This document shows positions 27,884 through 37,800 of a stretch of DNA of 64,000 nt, piece by piece. The DNA is taken from positions 186,001 to 250,000 of the forward strand of contig NZ_JAKCFI010000009.1 in assembly GCF_021412625.1 (NCBI RefSeq), given 5' to 3'. The stretch's first letter is position 1. Every line of letters starts with the position of its first letter. This DNA is from Myxococcus stipitatus (lineage in GTDB: Bacteria > Myxococcota > Myxococcia > Myxococcales > Myxococcaceae). The position numbers were made by a program, and so were the translations under genes. The notes below the pieces were generated by a model, which was not told the DNA's origin, searched no databases, and saw only the letters and a program-made list of their open reading frames with translations.

Positions 27884-27909
27884 GCGCCGTCCCGAGGAAA
27901 GGACGTCCC

Positions 27910-28212
27910 ATGCCTCCCGCCGCACGCCTCACCGACTTCCACCAGTGTCCGCTGTCCACGCCCGCGGTGCCCGCGCCCATCCCCCACGTCGGAGGGCCCA
28001 TCGCGGGGCCGGGCGCCCCCACCGTCCTCATCGGCGGGCTGCCGGCCGCCAAGGTCGGCGACGTGGCCGTCTGCGTGGGCCCTCCCGACGCCATCGCCAA
28101 GGGCTCCACCACCGTGCAGGTGATGGGGCTGCCGGCCGCGCGGCTGGGGGACAAGACGGTGCACGGCGGCACCATCCTCATGGGTCTGCCCACCGTGCAG
28201 ATTGGAGGCTGA
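27910..28212 (+). CDS. PAAR-type spike tip (Afp10/Pvc10-like)
   Basis: A 100-aa PAAR-like protein: MPPAARLTDFHQCPL at the start, repeated GLPAAKVGDVAVC and GLPAARLGDKTVHGG turns, and Cys/His ligands suited to a bound metal at the cone tip. It sharpens the VgrG-like spike and can carry fused or non-covalent effectors, though no toxin extension is fused here. It sits 26 bp after the spike gene. Confidence 0.93.
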   Translation: MPPAARLTDFHQCPLSTPAVPAPIPHVGGPIAGPGAPTVLIGGLPAAKVGDVAVCVGPPDAIAKGSTTVQVMGLPAARLGDKTVHGGTILMGLPTVQIGG

Positions 28213-28217
28213 GCCCC

Positions 28218-28643
28218 ATGGCCTCTCGGACGCCTTCATTCCTCGGGACCGGCTGGAGCTTTCCTCCCACGTTCTCCCGCGCCCTGGGCGGCGTGGCCAT
28301 GGTCAGCGACGACGTGGACATCCGCGAGAGCCTGTGGGTGCTGCTGTCCACGTCGCTCGGCGAGCGCGTCATGCTCCCCACCTACGGGTGCGAGCTGCGG
28401 CAGATGGTGTTCCGCGGCATCAACACCACGCTGACTCGGCAGCTCCAGGACTACGTCCAGCAGGCCATCCTCTACTGGGAGCCGCGCATCACCGTGGAGT
28501 CGGTGACGGTGCAACAGACGGCCTCGTTGGAGGGGCAGCTCACCATCGACATCGCCTACGTCATCACCCAGACCAACACGCGCAGCAACCTCGTCTACCC
28601 CTTCTATCTCGACCAGGGGAGCATCCCCGTCCAGGGGCCCTGA
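28218..28643 (+). CDS. baseplate protein, GPW/gp25 family (Afp9/Pvc9)
   Basis: A 141-aa gp25-like wedge protein. SFPPTFSRALGGVAMVSDDVDIRESLWVLLSTSLGERVMLPTYGC carries the family core, with the EPR-like motif ILYWEPRITVESV. It anchors the first sheath ring and links it to the wedge proteins. The ATG is 6 bp after the PAAR stop, and the next gene starts 4 bp after its stop. Confidence 0.95.
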   Translation: MASRTPSFLGTGWSFPPTFSRALGGVAMVSDDVDIRESLWVLLSTSLGERVMLPTYGCELRQMVFRGINTTLTRQLQDYVQQAILYWEPRITVESVTVQQTASLEGQLTIDIAYVITQTNTRSNLVYPFYLDQGSIPVQGP

Positions 28644-28646
28644 GCC

Positions 28647-31600
28647 ATGGCCGCTCGCGACACGAAGGTCGCCATCAACGGCGCCCCCAGCCAGTACGAC
28701 CGCTGGCTCCGCGCCCTGGAAGAAGGCCATGCGCCGGTGGATGGGCGCACGCGCTCGGAGCTGCTCGACTTCGCGCCCCGCTTCGGCGCCCTCGTCTATT
28801 TCTACGACCTGAAGGACACGCGCGACGGCGACTGGTCGGAGTTCTTCCTCGCCGACCCCCTCATGGTGCTGGCCTCCATCGACGCGCTGTCGGCCCAGGC
28901 CGTGGAGGAGCGCTTCCTGCGCGCTTCCCGCGACATGGACGCGGCGCGCACGCCCGACGCCGCCTTCCGCGCGCTGTCGGATGGCGTGGACGTCATCACC
29001 GGGCTCGCTCGTCGCTTCGACCTGTGGCTGCGTGGCGTGGGGCTGGGCGCCCAGGGCGAGGCGGGGCGGCGGCTCGGGGCGCTGCTCGCGGACTCCATCG
29101 AGGGCGCGCTGTCCATCGCGCTGCGCGCCGTGGGGAGCCTCGCGCTGGGCGCGGGGCTCCCGCAGGCCCTGGGGCGTCCCGTGAAGCTGGACCTGTCCGG
29201 GATGCTCCCGCTCTGGGGCGTGGAGCAGCTCGTGCCGGAGGCGGGGGCCTACCGGGGGACGACGAAGGAGGCGCGGGCGCGGGCGGCGTTCGGTCAGCTC
29301 GACGCCCGGATGGAGGTGTTCCTCGACGTGCTCTCCCAGGCGCAGGGGCTGACGCGCGCCATCCTCCCGGACGCGCTGGCGTCCGGGAACCACCCACCGC
29401 ACCTGGCCCTCTACATGGCCTTCGTGCAGTTGTTCCGCACCGCGCAGGACACGGTGAACACGGTGTCGGGCCGCTACGCGGACTTCTACCACCGGCGGGT
29501 GCTGCGCCTGGGTCCCGGGGGCGCCCTGCCCGACAGCACGTACCTCACGTTCGAGCTGGCCGACGACGAGGCGGTCGCGGCGTCGAGCGTGCCCCGCGAC
29601 ACCCTCTTCCCCGCGGGCAAGCGGCCGGACGGCGAGGACATCCTGTTCAGCGCGGACGGCGCGGTGGGCGTCACGCGCGCGGCGGTGGAGAGGCGGCTCG
29701 CGCTGCGCGTGCTGCGGGGCCCCCTGTACGACGCGGGCGAGGTCCCTCCTCCGAGCGACGTGCCGGTGGTGACGCGGGAGGTGCTCGCGTCGGAGATGCC
29801 GCTGGAGCCCATCGAGACGAACGCCGAGGGTGAACAGCCGCCGGATAGCGCGCGTCCGGGCTGGGCCACCTTCGGCGCGAGCGCGGTGGGCGTGACCACC
29901 ACCACCCGCACCGCCCCCGCGAGCCTGGGGTTCGCCGTCGCCTCCCGCTACCTGTTGCTGACGGGGGGCACGCGCACGGTGACGCTGAGCGTCCAGCTCT
30001 CCGCGGAGTCCTCCCAACGGCTGGCGACGCTGCTGCAAGCGCTGTCCACGGCCACGGGCGAGGATGCGCGGACGCTCTTCCTCCAGGTGCTGCGGGCGGC
30101 CTTCACGCTCCAGGTCACCCAGTCCGAGGGCTGGCTCACGGTGGAGCGCTACGACGTGCTCCTCCCCGCGCTCGCGGAAGGCGACGCGCCGGAGGTGCCC
30201 GGCTTCTCGCTGCGCTTCGAGCTGACGCCTACCGCCCCCGCCGTCGTCGCCTCGGGCGCGGGCCCCGCGCCGACGCTGCCGACCCTGCGGGCCCTCGTGA
30301 AGTCCGAGCCCGTGGAGCTGGGTGACGGTGTGACGGTGCGCCCGGTGTCGCTGCTCGACGCGGTGGACTTCGCCACGCTGGAGTTGCAGACGGACGTCTC
30401 CGACCTGACGGGCCTGCGGCTGGACAACACCGAGGGAGACATCGACCCGAGCACCCCGTGGCTGCTGTTCGGTGGCACGCCCGTGGTCGGCTCCTATCTG
30501 CGCATCCGCCACGCGGAGCTGTTCATCAAGAAGCCGGACACGCTGTGCCTCACCCTCGACTGGTTCGGGCTTCCCCAGGACGAGACGGGCTTCAGCGGCT
30601 ACTACGCGGACTACGTCATCGGCCCGGATGGGCTCCCCGCCCCCAGCCTCTTCGACAACCAGAGCTTCATGGCGGACCTGAGCGTGCTCCAGCCTGGCTC
30701 CTGGACACTCCAGCCCCTCGACTCCCAATCCTCGACGGGGACACCCACGGACGGGGGCGTCGTGAGCAGCTACCTCTTCCGCACGGATACGGACTCGACG
30801 CCCGAGCCGAAAGGCAAGCTCCTCGACAGCACGACGCTGGAGAACTTCACCCTCCAATCCAACTCACCGCCGCCCTACTACGACCCCAACGCCAGCGCGT
30901 TGGAGCTGCGGCTGACCACGCCGCCCTACGCCTTCGGCGACTCGCTCTACACCATCAACGTGCTCAACGCCGTGCTGGCGGACCTCCCCGATACCGAGGG
31001 GTGCCAGGCGAAGTGCGCGGAGGAGTGCGCCGGCAAGGAGGGTGACGATCACACGAATTGCATGAAGGAGTGTCTGGCGAAGTGCATGCAGCCGCTCACG
31101 CCGCTCAAGTACCCCAACCCGCCCTGGATGCCGCGACTCCAGAAGCTCGGCATCGACTACACGGCGAGCTGCGCGCGCGAGGAGTTGCGCTACTTCCACC
31201 TGCTGCCCTTCGACGGATACCACTGCGTCTCGCTCGACAACGCCCAACCCGTCTCGCTGCTGCCGCGATTCAAGGCCCCGGCCAATCTCTACCTGGGCTT
31301 CTCCGGTCTGGACGCCGCGCAGTCGCTCACGCTGCTGATGCGGATGAGCGGCACCTATGAAGGTTCGGGCGAACCGCCGACCGTCCGCTACGACCTGCTC
31401 ACGAGGACGGGCTGGAACGCGCTGCCCGCCACCCAGGTCCTCTCCGATTCGACGCGGGGACTCCAGGGGACCGGCATCCTCGAGCTGGGACTGCCCGCGT
31501 TCAGTTCGGCCGGCACCACCCTGTTGCCGGACACGTACCAGTGGCTGCGAGCCTCCGTCGACCGGGACGCCGACGCGTTCCCGAGGACACTCGACATCAC

Positions 31601-32393
31601 CCCGCATGCGCTGGTGGCGACGCGCCGCTCTCCCGGCGTGGACGTGGACACGCCGGTGCCCGCGGGCACCATCACCCTCTCCGTGCAGGAGCTGCCGGAC
31701 ATCGGCACCATCACCCAGCCCCTGCCTTCCTTCGGAGGCCGGCCCCCCGAGACGCCGCGCACCTTCCAGGTGCGCGCCGGAGAGCGGCTGCGCCACAAGG
31801 CCCGCGCGGTCCTGCCGTGGGACTACGAGCGGCTGGTGTTGGAGCGCTTCCCCTCCATCTGGAAGGTGTGCGCGCTGCCCGCGCAGTCGTCCGCGCCGGG
31901 CTCGGTGCTCGTCGTCGTGGTGCCCGACCGCGCGGGTACGGCGTCCTCGGACCCCACCGTGCCCCAGGTGACGTCGGACGTCCTGGAACGCATCCAGCAG
32001 TACCTCCAGGAGCGCGCCAGTCCCTTTGTCCAGTTCCAGGTCGTCAACCCCATCTACGTCCGCGTCACGGTGACGGCGCGCGTGCGCTTCCGCGACGGCG
32101 CGCAGCCGGGCGAGAACCTGGAGCGGCTCGACCGGGACCTCGTGGAGTACCTGTCCCCGTGGTACTACGACGCCGAGCGCGCCACGCGGAGCGGGCAATA
32201 CGCGTCGGAGGCGGACATCTCCGAGTTCATCCAGACGCGCCCCTACGTGTCGCTGCTGTCCTCGCTGGAGCTCCGCCATTCGCCCGAGCCGGCGGCGCTG
32301 GACTCCGACTGGTACTTCCTGACCTCCGCCCCCCACCACGACCTCGAGGACGCGAACGCACCCGCGCCGGTGTCGGTGGCCGAGGGCTACTGA
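28647..32393 (+). CDS. large baseplate wedge protein, baseplate-J-like (Afp11/Pvc11)
   Basis: A 1248-aa protein. The N-terminus has the eCIS Afp11 pattern (SELLDFAPRFGALVYFYDLKDTRDGDWSEFFLADP). The last 250 residues resemble T4 gp6/baseplate J, including WDYERLVLERFPSIWKVCALP and FVQFQVVNPIYVRVTVTARVRF. It forms the inner wedge with the next gene product. Residues 786-813 hold an unusual Cys-rich helical-hairpin segment, with two CX3CX3C blocks ten residues apart, inside an otherwise Cys-poor protein. Confidence 0.9.
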   Translation: MAARDTKVAINGAPSQYDRWLRALEEGHAPVDGRTRSELLDFAPRFGALVYFYDLKDTRDGDWSEFFLADPLMVLASIDALSAQAVEERFLRASRDMDAARTPDAAFRALSDGVDVITGLARRFDLWLRGVGLGAQGEAGRRLGALLADSIEGALSIALRAVGSLALGAGLPQALGRPVKLDLSGMLPLWGVEQLVPEAGAYRGTTKEARARAAFGQLDARMEVFLDVLSQAQGLTRAILPDALASGNHPPHLALYMAFVQLFRTAQDTVNTVSGRYADFYHRRVLRLGPGGALPDSTYLTFELADDEAVAASSVPRDTLFPAGKRPDGEDILFSADGAVGVTRAAVERRLALRVLRGPLYDAGEVPPPSDVPVVTREVLASEMPLEPIETNAEGEQPPDSARPGWATFGASAVGVTTTTRTAPASLGFAVASRYLLLTGGTRTVTLSVQLSAESSQRLATLLQALSTATGEDARTLFLQVLRAAFTLQVTQSEGWLTVERYDVLLPALAEGDAPEVPGFSLRFELTPTAPAVVASGAGPAPTLPTLRALVKSEPVELGDGVTVRPVSLLDAVDFATLELQTDVSDLTGLRLDNTEGDIDPSTPWLLFGGTPVVGSYLRIRHAELFIKKPDTLCLTLDWFGLPQDETGFSGYYADYVIGPDGLPAPSLFDNQSFMADLSVLQPGSWTLQPLDSQSSTGTPTDGGVVSSYLFRTDTDSTPEPKGKLLDSTTLENFTLQSNSPPPYYDPNASALELRLTTPPYAFGDSLYTINVLNAVLADLPDTEGCQAKCAEECAGKEGDDHTNCMKECLAKCMQPLTPLKYPNPPWMPRLQKLGIDYTASCAREELRYFHLLPFDGYHCVSLDNAQPVSLLPRFKAPANLYLGFSGLDAAQSLTLLMRMSGTYEGSGEPPTVRYDLLTRTGWNALPATQVLSDSTRGLQGTGILELGLPAFSSAGTTLLPDTYQWLRASVDRDADAFPRTLDITPHALVATRRSPGVDVDTPVPAGTITLSVQELPDIGTITQPLPSFGGRPPETPRTFQVRAGERLRHKARAVLPWDYERLVLERFPSIWKVCALPAQSSAPGSVLVVVVPDRAGTASSDPTVPQVTSDVLERIQQYLQERASPFVQFQVVNPIYVRVTVTARVRFRDGAQPGENLERLDRDLVEYLSPWYYDAERATRSGQYASEADISEFIQTRPYVSLLSSLELRHSPEPAALDSDWYFLTSAPHHDLEDANAPAPVSVAEGY

Positions 32394-32417
32394 CGACGCG
32401 CCTCCGAGGAGAACCCC

Positions 32418-34886
32418 ATGGCCGAGCCCGTCACCGTCACCGCCGCGCCCCCCGCGAACAAGGGCATGGACTACCTGGCCCTCAAGGAGGAGGGCACGCG
32501 GCTCATCCAGCAGCTCGCGGGCGACATCTGGACGGACTACAACGAGCACGACCCGGGCGTCACCACGCTGGAGCAGCTCTGCTACGCGCTCACGGAGCTG
32601 TCCTACCGCGCGCAGTTCCCGCTGGAGGACCTGCTGCTAGACCCGGTCACCGGCGACATCGAGCCGGAGCGGCAGGCGCTGTTCCCCGCGCTCGACATCC
32701 TCCCCTGCAACCCGGTGACGGAGCGTGACTACCGCAAGCTCCTGGTGGACCGCGTTCCCGGCGTCGCCAACGCCTGGCTGACGCCCGTGCCCCCCAGCGA
32801 GGCGGACCCGGTTCCCGGCCTCTACGACATCTGGCTCTACGCGCCCGGCGCCGACTGCTGCGCCACCGACGGGGGTTCGCCGGAGGACCTCGTCGAGGCG
32901 GCCCGGCGTGTGTATTCCCGACACCGCGCGCTGTGCGAGGACCTCCGGGACATCCGCCTGCTGGCGCCCGTCACCGCCACCGTCACCGCGGAGGTGAGCA
33001 TCGACGAGCGCCTCACCTCCGAGAGCATCCTCGCGGGGCTGTTCTTCCGTCTGGGCAACTTCCTCGCGCCCGAGCCCCGCCGCGAGTCGCTCACCGCCTT
33101 GCTCGCGGAGGGCCAGCGCACCGAGGACATCTTCGAGGGGCCGCTGATGTCCGACGGCTTCATCGCGGACGCGGAGCTGCAACCGAAGGCGACCTCCGTG
33201 TCGATTCCAGACCTCCTCCAGGTGATGGTGGAGTCCCCGGGTGTCACCAGCGCCCGCCGGGTGAGTCTGCGTCTCGGGGAGTCGGTCGCCGTCCAGCCCG
33301 ACGGGGTCGTCAACGTGCCCGTGGACCAGGTGCCCGCGCTGGACACGCGCGCGGACACGCGACGGGGCGGCTTCTCCATCCGCCTCTTCCGCAACGGCGT
33401 CGAGGTCAAGCCCAACGCCGCGCGCGTGCGGCGGGAGCTGGAGCGCCTGTGGGCCGAGCAGCGCAGGACGTACCCGCTGGGGCCGCAGTACGCCGAGATG
33501 CTCCCCATGCCGAAGGGGCAACGCCACGACTTCCGTCGCTACACGTCCATCCAGAACCAGTATCCGCTCGTCTACGGCATCAGCGCGGCGGGGCTGCCCG
33601 ACGTGGCCAACCCCATGCGAATGGCGCAGGCCCGGCAGCTCAAGGGCTACCTGCTCGTCTTCGAGCAGCTCCTCGCGGACTTCTTCGCGCAGCTCGCGCG
33701 GGTCCGCGACCTGTTCTCCACGGACCCGGCGCTGCGGCACACCTACTTCTTCCAACTGCTCACGGGGGACGTGCCGGACATCGAGCCCCTGCTCAAGCAC
33801 GCCGACGAGGGTTCACCCGGCTACGCGGCGGGCCTCGCCCAGCTCGTCGCCAGCCAGGACCCGGCCACCGAGCGACGCAACCGCTTCCTCGAGGTCCTGC
33901 TGGCGTTGTTCGCGGAGCGGCTCGACACGGATTCCATCGCCGGTGGCGCCTGGAATGGAGGCACGGAGCCGTCCGAGGAGGAGCGCCTGTTGGAGGCCAG
34001 GCTCGCGCTGCTGCAACACCTCGTGCGGGCCACGCACGACCGGGGCCGCGGCATCGACTACCTCGAGCGGCCCGGGGGCGGAAACATGGCGGGCATGGCC
34101 ATCAAGAGCCGCATCCAGCTCGGGATGGACGTGGGCGCCGCGGCGCCGCTCATCGACGTGTTGGACGAGCTGTTCATCGACATCTCCGATACGGGCACGC
34201 CCGCGCCGGAGAGTCGGGCCCTGGCCCGACACGTGGACACGCTGGAGGAGCGATTCACCGCCGTCGCGTCGCTCCCCGCGCCCGAGTCCATTCCCCCCGA
34301 GGCCTCCGTGCCCCTGCGAGCGCGCTCGGTGAGCGCCGAGTTCCTGGGGGCGGCCGGCGCGCTGGAGAACTTCCGCGTGGGCACGCTCCCGGGCGAGTCC
34401 TCCGTGTCCCTGGTGTGCAGGGCCCCCGCCACGCGCGGCTGGCACCTCGTGGGGAAGTTCTCCGGCACGGCAGGCGCGGTCGCCCGGGCCCACGCGCTCG
34501 TGGAGCAGGTACGACAGCTCAACCGCCGCCGCTCGCAGCTCTACATCGTGGAGCATGTCCTGCTGCGCTCCGCGCGCCGCCCGGGAGACGAGACCTTCCC
34601 CTACGGCTTCACGCTGACCGCGGTCATCTCCACGGCGACGAGCCAATGGAGCACAGCGGAGTATCAGTCCTTCGCGCGCGAGGTCATCCGGAGCAACGCG
34701 CCCGCCCACGTGGTGGCGGACTGTCTCTTCCTCGGCCCCACCCGCATGGCCAGCTTCGAGCGGCTCTATTGGGCCTGGCGCAACGCCCTGCGGGAGCAGG
34801 ACGAGTCGAGGATCGCCACCGCCTCCGCGCGGCTGCGGGACTTCCTCGAGGTCGCCGCGCAAGAGCCCGAGGCGGCCGACGCATGA
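32418..34886 (+). CDS. second baseplate wedge protein (Afp12/Pvc12-like)
   Basis: An 822-aa protein. The N-terminus MDYLALKEEGTRLIQQLAGDIWTDYNEHDPGVTTLEQLCYALTELSYR is characteristic of eCIS Afp12. A gp6-like VTERDYRKLLVDRVPGVANAWL segment and helical C-terminal half follow. It pairs with the Afp11-like protein in the hexagonal baseplate. AGGAGAA stands 8 nt before the ATG. The gene overlaps the tape measure by 4 bp. Confidence 0.9.
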   Translation: MAEPVTVTAAPPANKGMDYLALKEEGTRLIQQLAGDIWTDYNEHDPGVTTLEQLCYALTELSYRAQFPLEDLLLDPVTGDIEPERQALFPALDILPCNPVTERDYRKLLVDRVPGVANAWLTPVPPSEADPVPGLYDIWLYAPGADCCATDGGSPEDLVEAARRVYSRHRALCEDLRDIRLLAPVTATVTAEVSIDERLTSESILAGLFFRLGNFLAPEPRRESLTALLAEGQRTEDIFEGPLMSDGFIADAELQPKATSVSIPDLLQVMVESPGVTSARRVSLRLGESVAVQPDGVVNVPVDQVPALDTRADTRRGGFSIRLFRNGVEVKPNAARVRRELERLWAEQRRTYPLGPQYAEMLPMPKGQRHDFRRYTSIQNQYPLVYGISAAGLPDVANPMRMAQARQLKGYLLVFEQLLADFFAQLARVRDLFSTDPALRHTYFFQLLTGDVPDIEPLLKHADEGSPGYAAGLAQLVASQDPATERRNRFLEVLLALFAERLDTDSIAGGAWNGGTEPSEEERLLEARLALLQHLVRATHDRGRGIDYLERPGGGNMAGMAIKSRIQLGMDVGAAAPLIDVLDELFIDISDTGTPAPESRALARHVDTLEERFTAVASLPAPESIPPEASVPLRARSVSAEFLGAAGALENFRVGTLPGESSVSLVCRAPATRGWHLVGKFSGTAGAVARAHALVEQVRQLNRRRSQLYIVEHVLLRSARRPGDETFPYGFTLTAVISTATSQWSTAEYQSFAREVIRSNAPAHVVADCLFLGPTRMASFERLYWAWRNALREQDESRIATASARLRDFLEVAAQEPEAADA

Positions 34887-37800
34887 GCCGCTCGCATCAC
34901 CGCATCCGAAAACAGTCCCTGGTCCTGGACGTCGAGACCGAGGCCCAGGCGCGCGCGCTCCAGCCCCGGCTGAGCAGCTTCAATCGCCAGCGGCTGCTGG
35001 CCATCATCGAGCAGGTGTTCGACGCGCTGGACGTCCCCGACCTCCACGTGCGCATCGACCGGCTGGACGTGGACCTGGGGACGGTGTCATCGCACGACTT
35101 CGAGGCGGTGGTGGCGGAGCGACTGAGCCTCCGGCTGAGGGAGGTCGTGGAGCAGGCCGTGAGGGAGCGACGCGAGACGGCGGCTCACGGGGAACAGCCT
35201 CGGACCGAGGCCCAGTTCCAGTTGGAGCTGTTGGAGTACTACCTGCTCCATGGGACGCTCCCCTTCTGGGCTCCGAACGGGACGCACTTCTCCTTCGGCG
35301 CGCTGTTCGCCAGCGTGGCGCGTAGCAACCCGGAGGCGCTGGTCCGGCTGGTGGGTCGGAACGCGCGGATGGCGCAGGTCATCGAGCGACTGGTGCTCCA
35401 GCTCGACCAGACCTTGCTGGAGCGGCTCATCACGCTGCTCGAGCCCAAGCACGCCGCGCTCCTCATCGACTACATCGTCAGCCTCCAGGCCCTGCATCGC
35501 GTGGAGCCCGTGCTCCCGCTGAGCGACCAGAAGCTGTCGCGGCTGTTGTGGTCCCTGACGCTCACGTACCTGGTGCGAGACGCGGGCTCGCAGTTCAATC
35601 GCAAGAGCGCGCTCCGTCAGCTCCTGGAGGGCGTGTCGGAGAGCCAGGGCCTGGACTACACGGAGCTGGTCACCACGCTCGCGCTCGGCCTCGACCAGGT
35701 CCGTCACCAGCACCCCATCCTCTCGTCGCTGGCCGCCGTCATCGGAGAGCTGGTGCGCGAGCTGCCACCCGAGGTCTCGGAGGTGGTGGACTCCGCCCGG
35801 GAGGAGTCGCGCGAAGAGGGTTGGGACGACGAGCCCGCGAGGATGGCGGCCACCGTCCGCTATGCGTTGACCGAGGCGCTTCGCTACTACCTCCAACACG
35901 GCGTGCTGCCATGGGCGACGTCGGTTCGCACGCCCGAGTTGACGGTGGAGCGGGCGCTGTCGGTCCTGCCCGAGCTGCCGCGTTCGATGCTGCGCAGGGC
36001 GTTGTCCTGGGAGTCCACCGAGGGGTCGATGGGGGCCCTCGTCCGCGCGGTGCGGCGGATGCCAGACGCGGTGCGGACACGGCTGCTGGTGCGCTTGATG
36101 CCGCCATCGGGCGAAGCAGGGAGTCCACTGCGCTCCGCGCTCCCCGTGTTCATCGCGAGGGCCCACGACAAGCCCCTGTTCTTCGCTCGGGTCATCGCGG
36201 CCCTGTTGGACGGCGAGCCGGTGGTCCTCGATGCGCTGGCGTCCTCATCGGGTGTCACGGACTCCGAAGAGCATGCCCCCGTGTCTCCCCTGCTCGGGGA
36301 GTGGGATGCCCATGCCTTGAAGTCGCAGCTCGCGCAGCGGCTTCGCGACGAGCGGGGTCTGGGCGAGAGCCCTTCCGCGCTCGAGCTCCTGGAGGCGCTG
36401 CTGTCGCACCATCCGGAGGATGCGCGGCTGTTCCTGCTGTCGCTTCGAGGCGTGGACCGGCTGAGGACCGCGCTGGTCGACCTGAGCTCTCCCGCGTTGT
36501 TGGCGAGGATGATGGAGGTGCTACGTCCTCGCGAAGCGGGGACGATGGGCGCGCTGCGCACCGTGCTGGAGCAGCTTCCCGAGCAGGCGCTTCCCGGAGG
36601 ACGGTCGGAAGTGCGCCAGGTGCTCTTCTCCGAGTTGCTCCAGTTGGGAGAGGCGCGTCCGCTGACGTCCGCGACGTTCAGGCAGGTCCTGGCCCGCCTC
36701 TTCGGGCGCGGCGTGCCCCGGGAGGTGTGGTCCACGCTCACCGACGCCGCTTCCGAGTGGAGTCGCGTGGCCCACTTCCCCGCGAAGCACCTCGCCGCGT
36801 TCCGGGACGCGCTGGAGTCCTTCGGGCCGCGCGAGGACACCGAGCCCCCGCCCGGCCCGCAGCCGGACGGCGGGGACATGGGGGAAGGCCCGGAACAGGG
36901 TGCCGCATCTGGCGGGGCTCCGAGGGAACCGACGAGCGTCCACGAGGGACTCCTCGCAGAGGCGGGGTCTCGGCGGGCGTCGTCATGGGTCGAGGAACGA
37001 GCCGAGTTCGAACCCGGGAGCTACGGGACGACAACGAACGAAGGTGATGAGCCGGGTGCGGACACGACCGCGTCGCCCATGGACGTGGGAGTGGCGCGCG
37101 TGCCCACGACCGTGGCCTCCGTCGCTCATGAGTCCGCCGATGTGCCATCCCCGGCACAGGGGCTCTCCGCGATGCTGGGCGCGCCTCTCGCGACAACTCC
37201 GTCGAGCAACGAGACGGCCGTCACGGGTGAGGCGCGACAGCGGAAGCAGATGACTGGCTCTGTCACTGTCGACTCGAGTCGGGTGAGCCAGAATGACCTG
37301 GAGGGCATCGGCGGAGCGGCCGCCAGGGACTCGTCGACGAAGGACGTGCCTCCTAGTGAAGCGCTCCGGATGGTCTCCTCGACGCCGGTCTCCGTGCCGA
37401 GCGCCCTGACGGAGCCACGGGCCACGAGGGAGGCTCCGTCAACCACGCTGGGGCTGGGCCTCGACCAGACATCGCCGCTCGCCGCACGACCGATGGGGCC
37501 CGTGGCGTCGCCGGTCCCTGGCGAGTTCCCAAGCCCTGTAGCGGCACCGCCCGGCGATGCGAGTTCGTCGGCCATTGGCGGCGTCGGAGTGTCGCGAGCA
37601 CAGGCAGCGGATGCTGATGCGAAGCTGGGAATGATTGCGCCGTTTGCACTGCCGGGCTCCCCGGAGGACGGGGGAGGCACGTTCGGCCACACGCCGCTCC
37701 AGGGGCCTGAGCATCAGGGCACACGCGAGGCATCCGCGGGCGAGCCCTCCACACCGCGTTTCGGCCACCCCCATGTTGGAGCGGTCGAGGGCGCGCCTCG

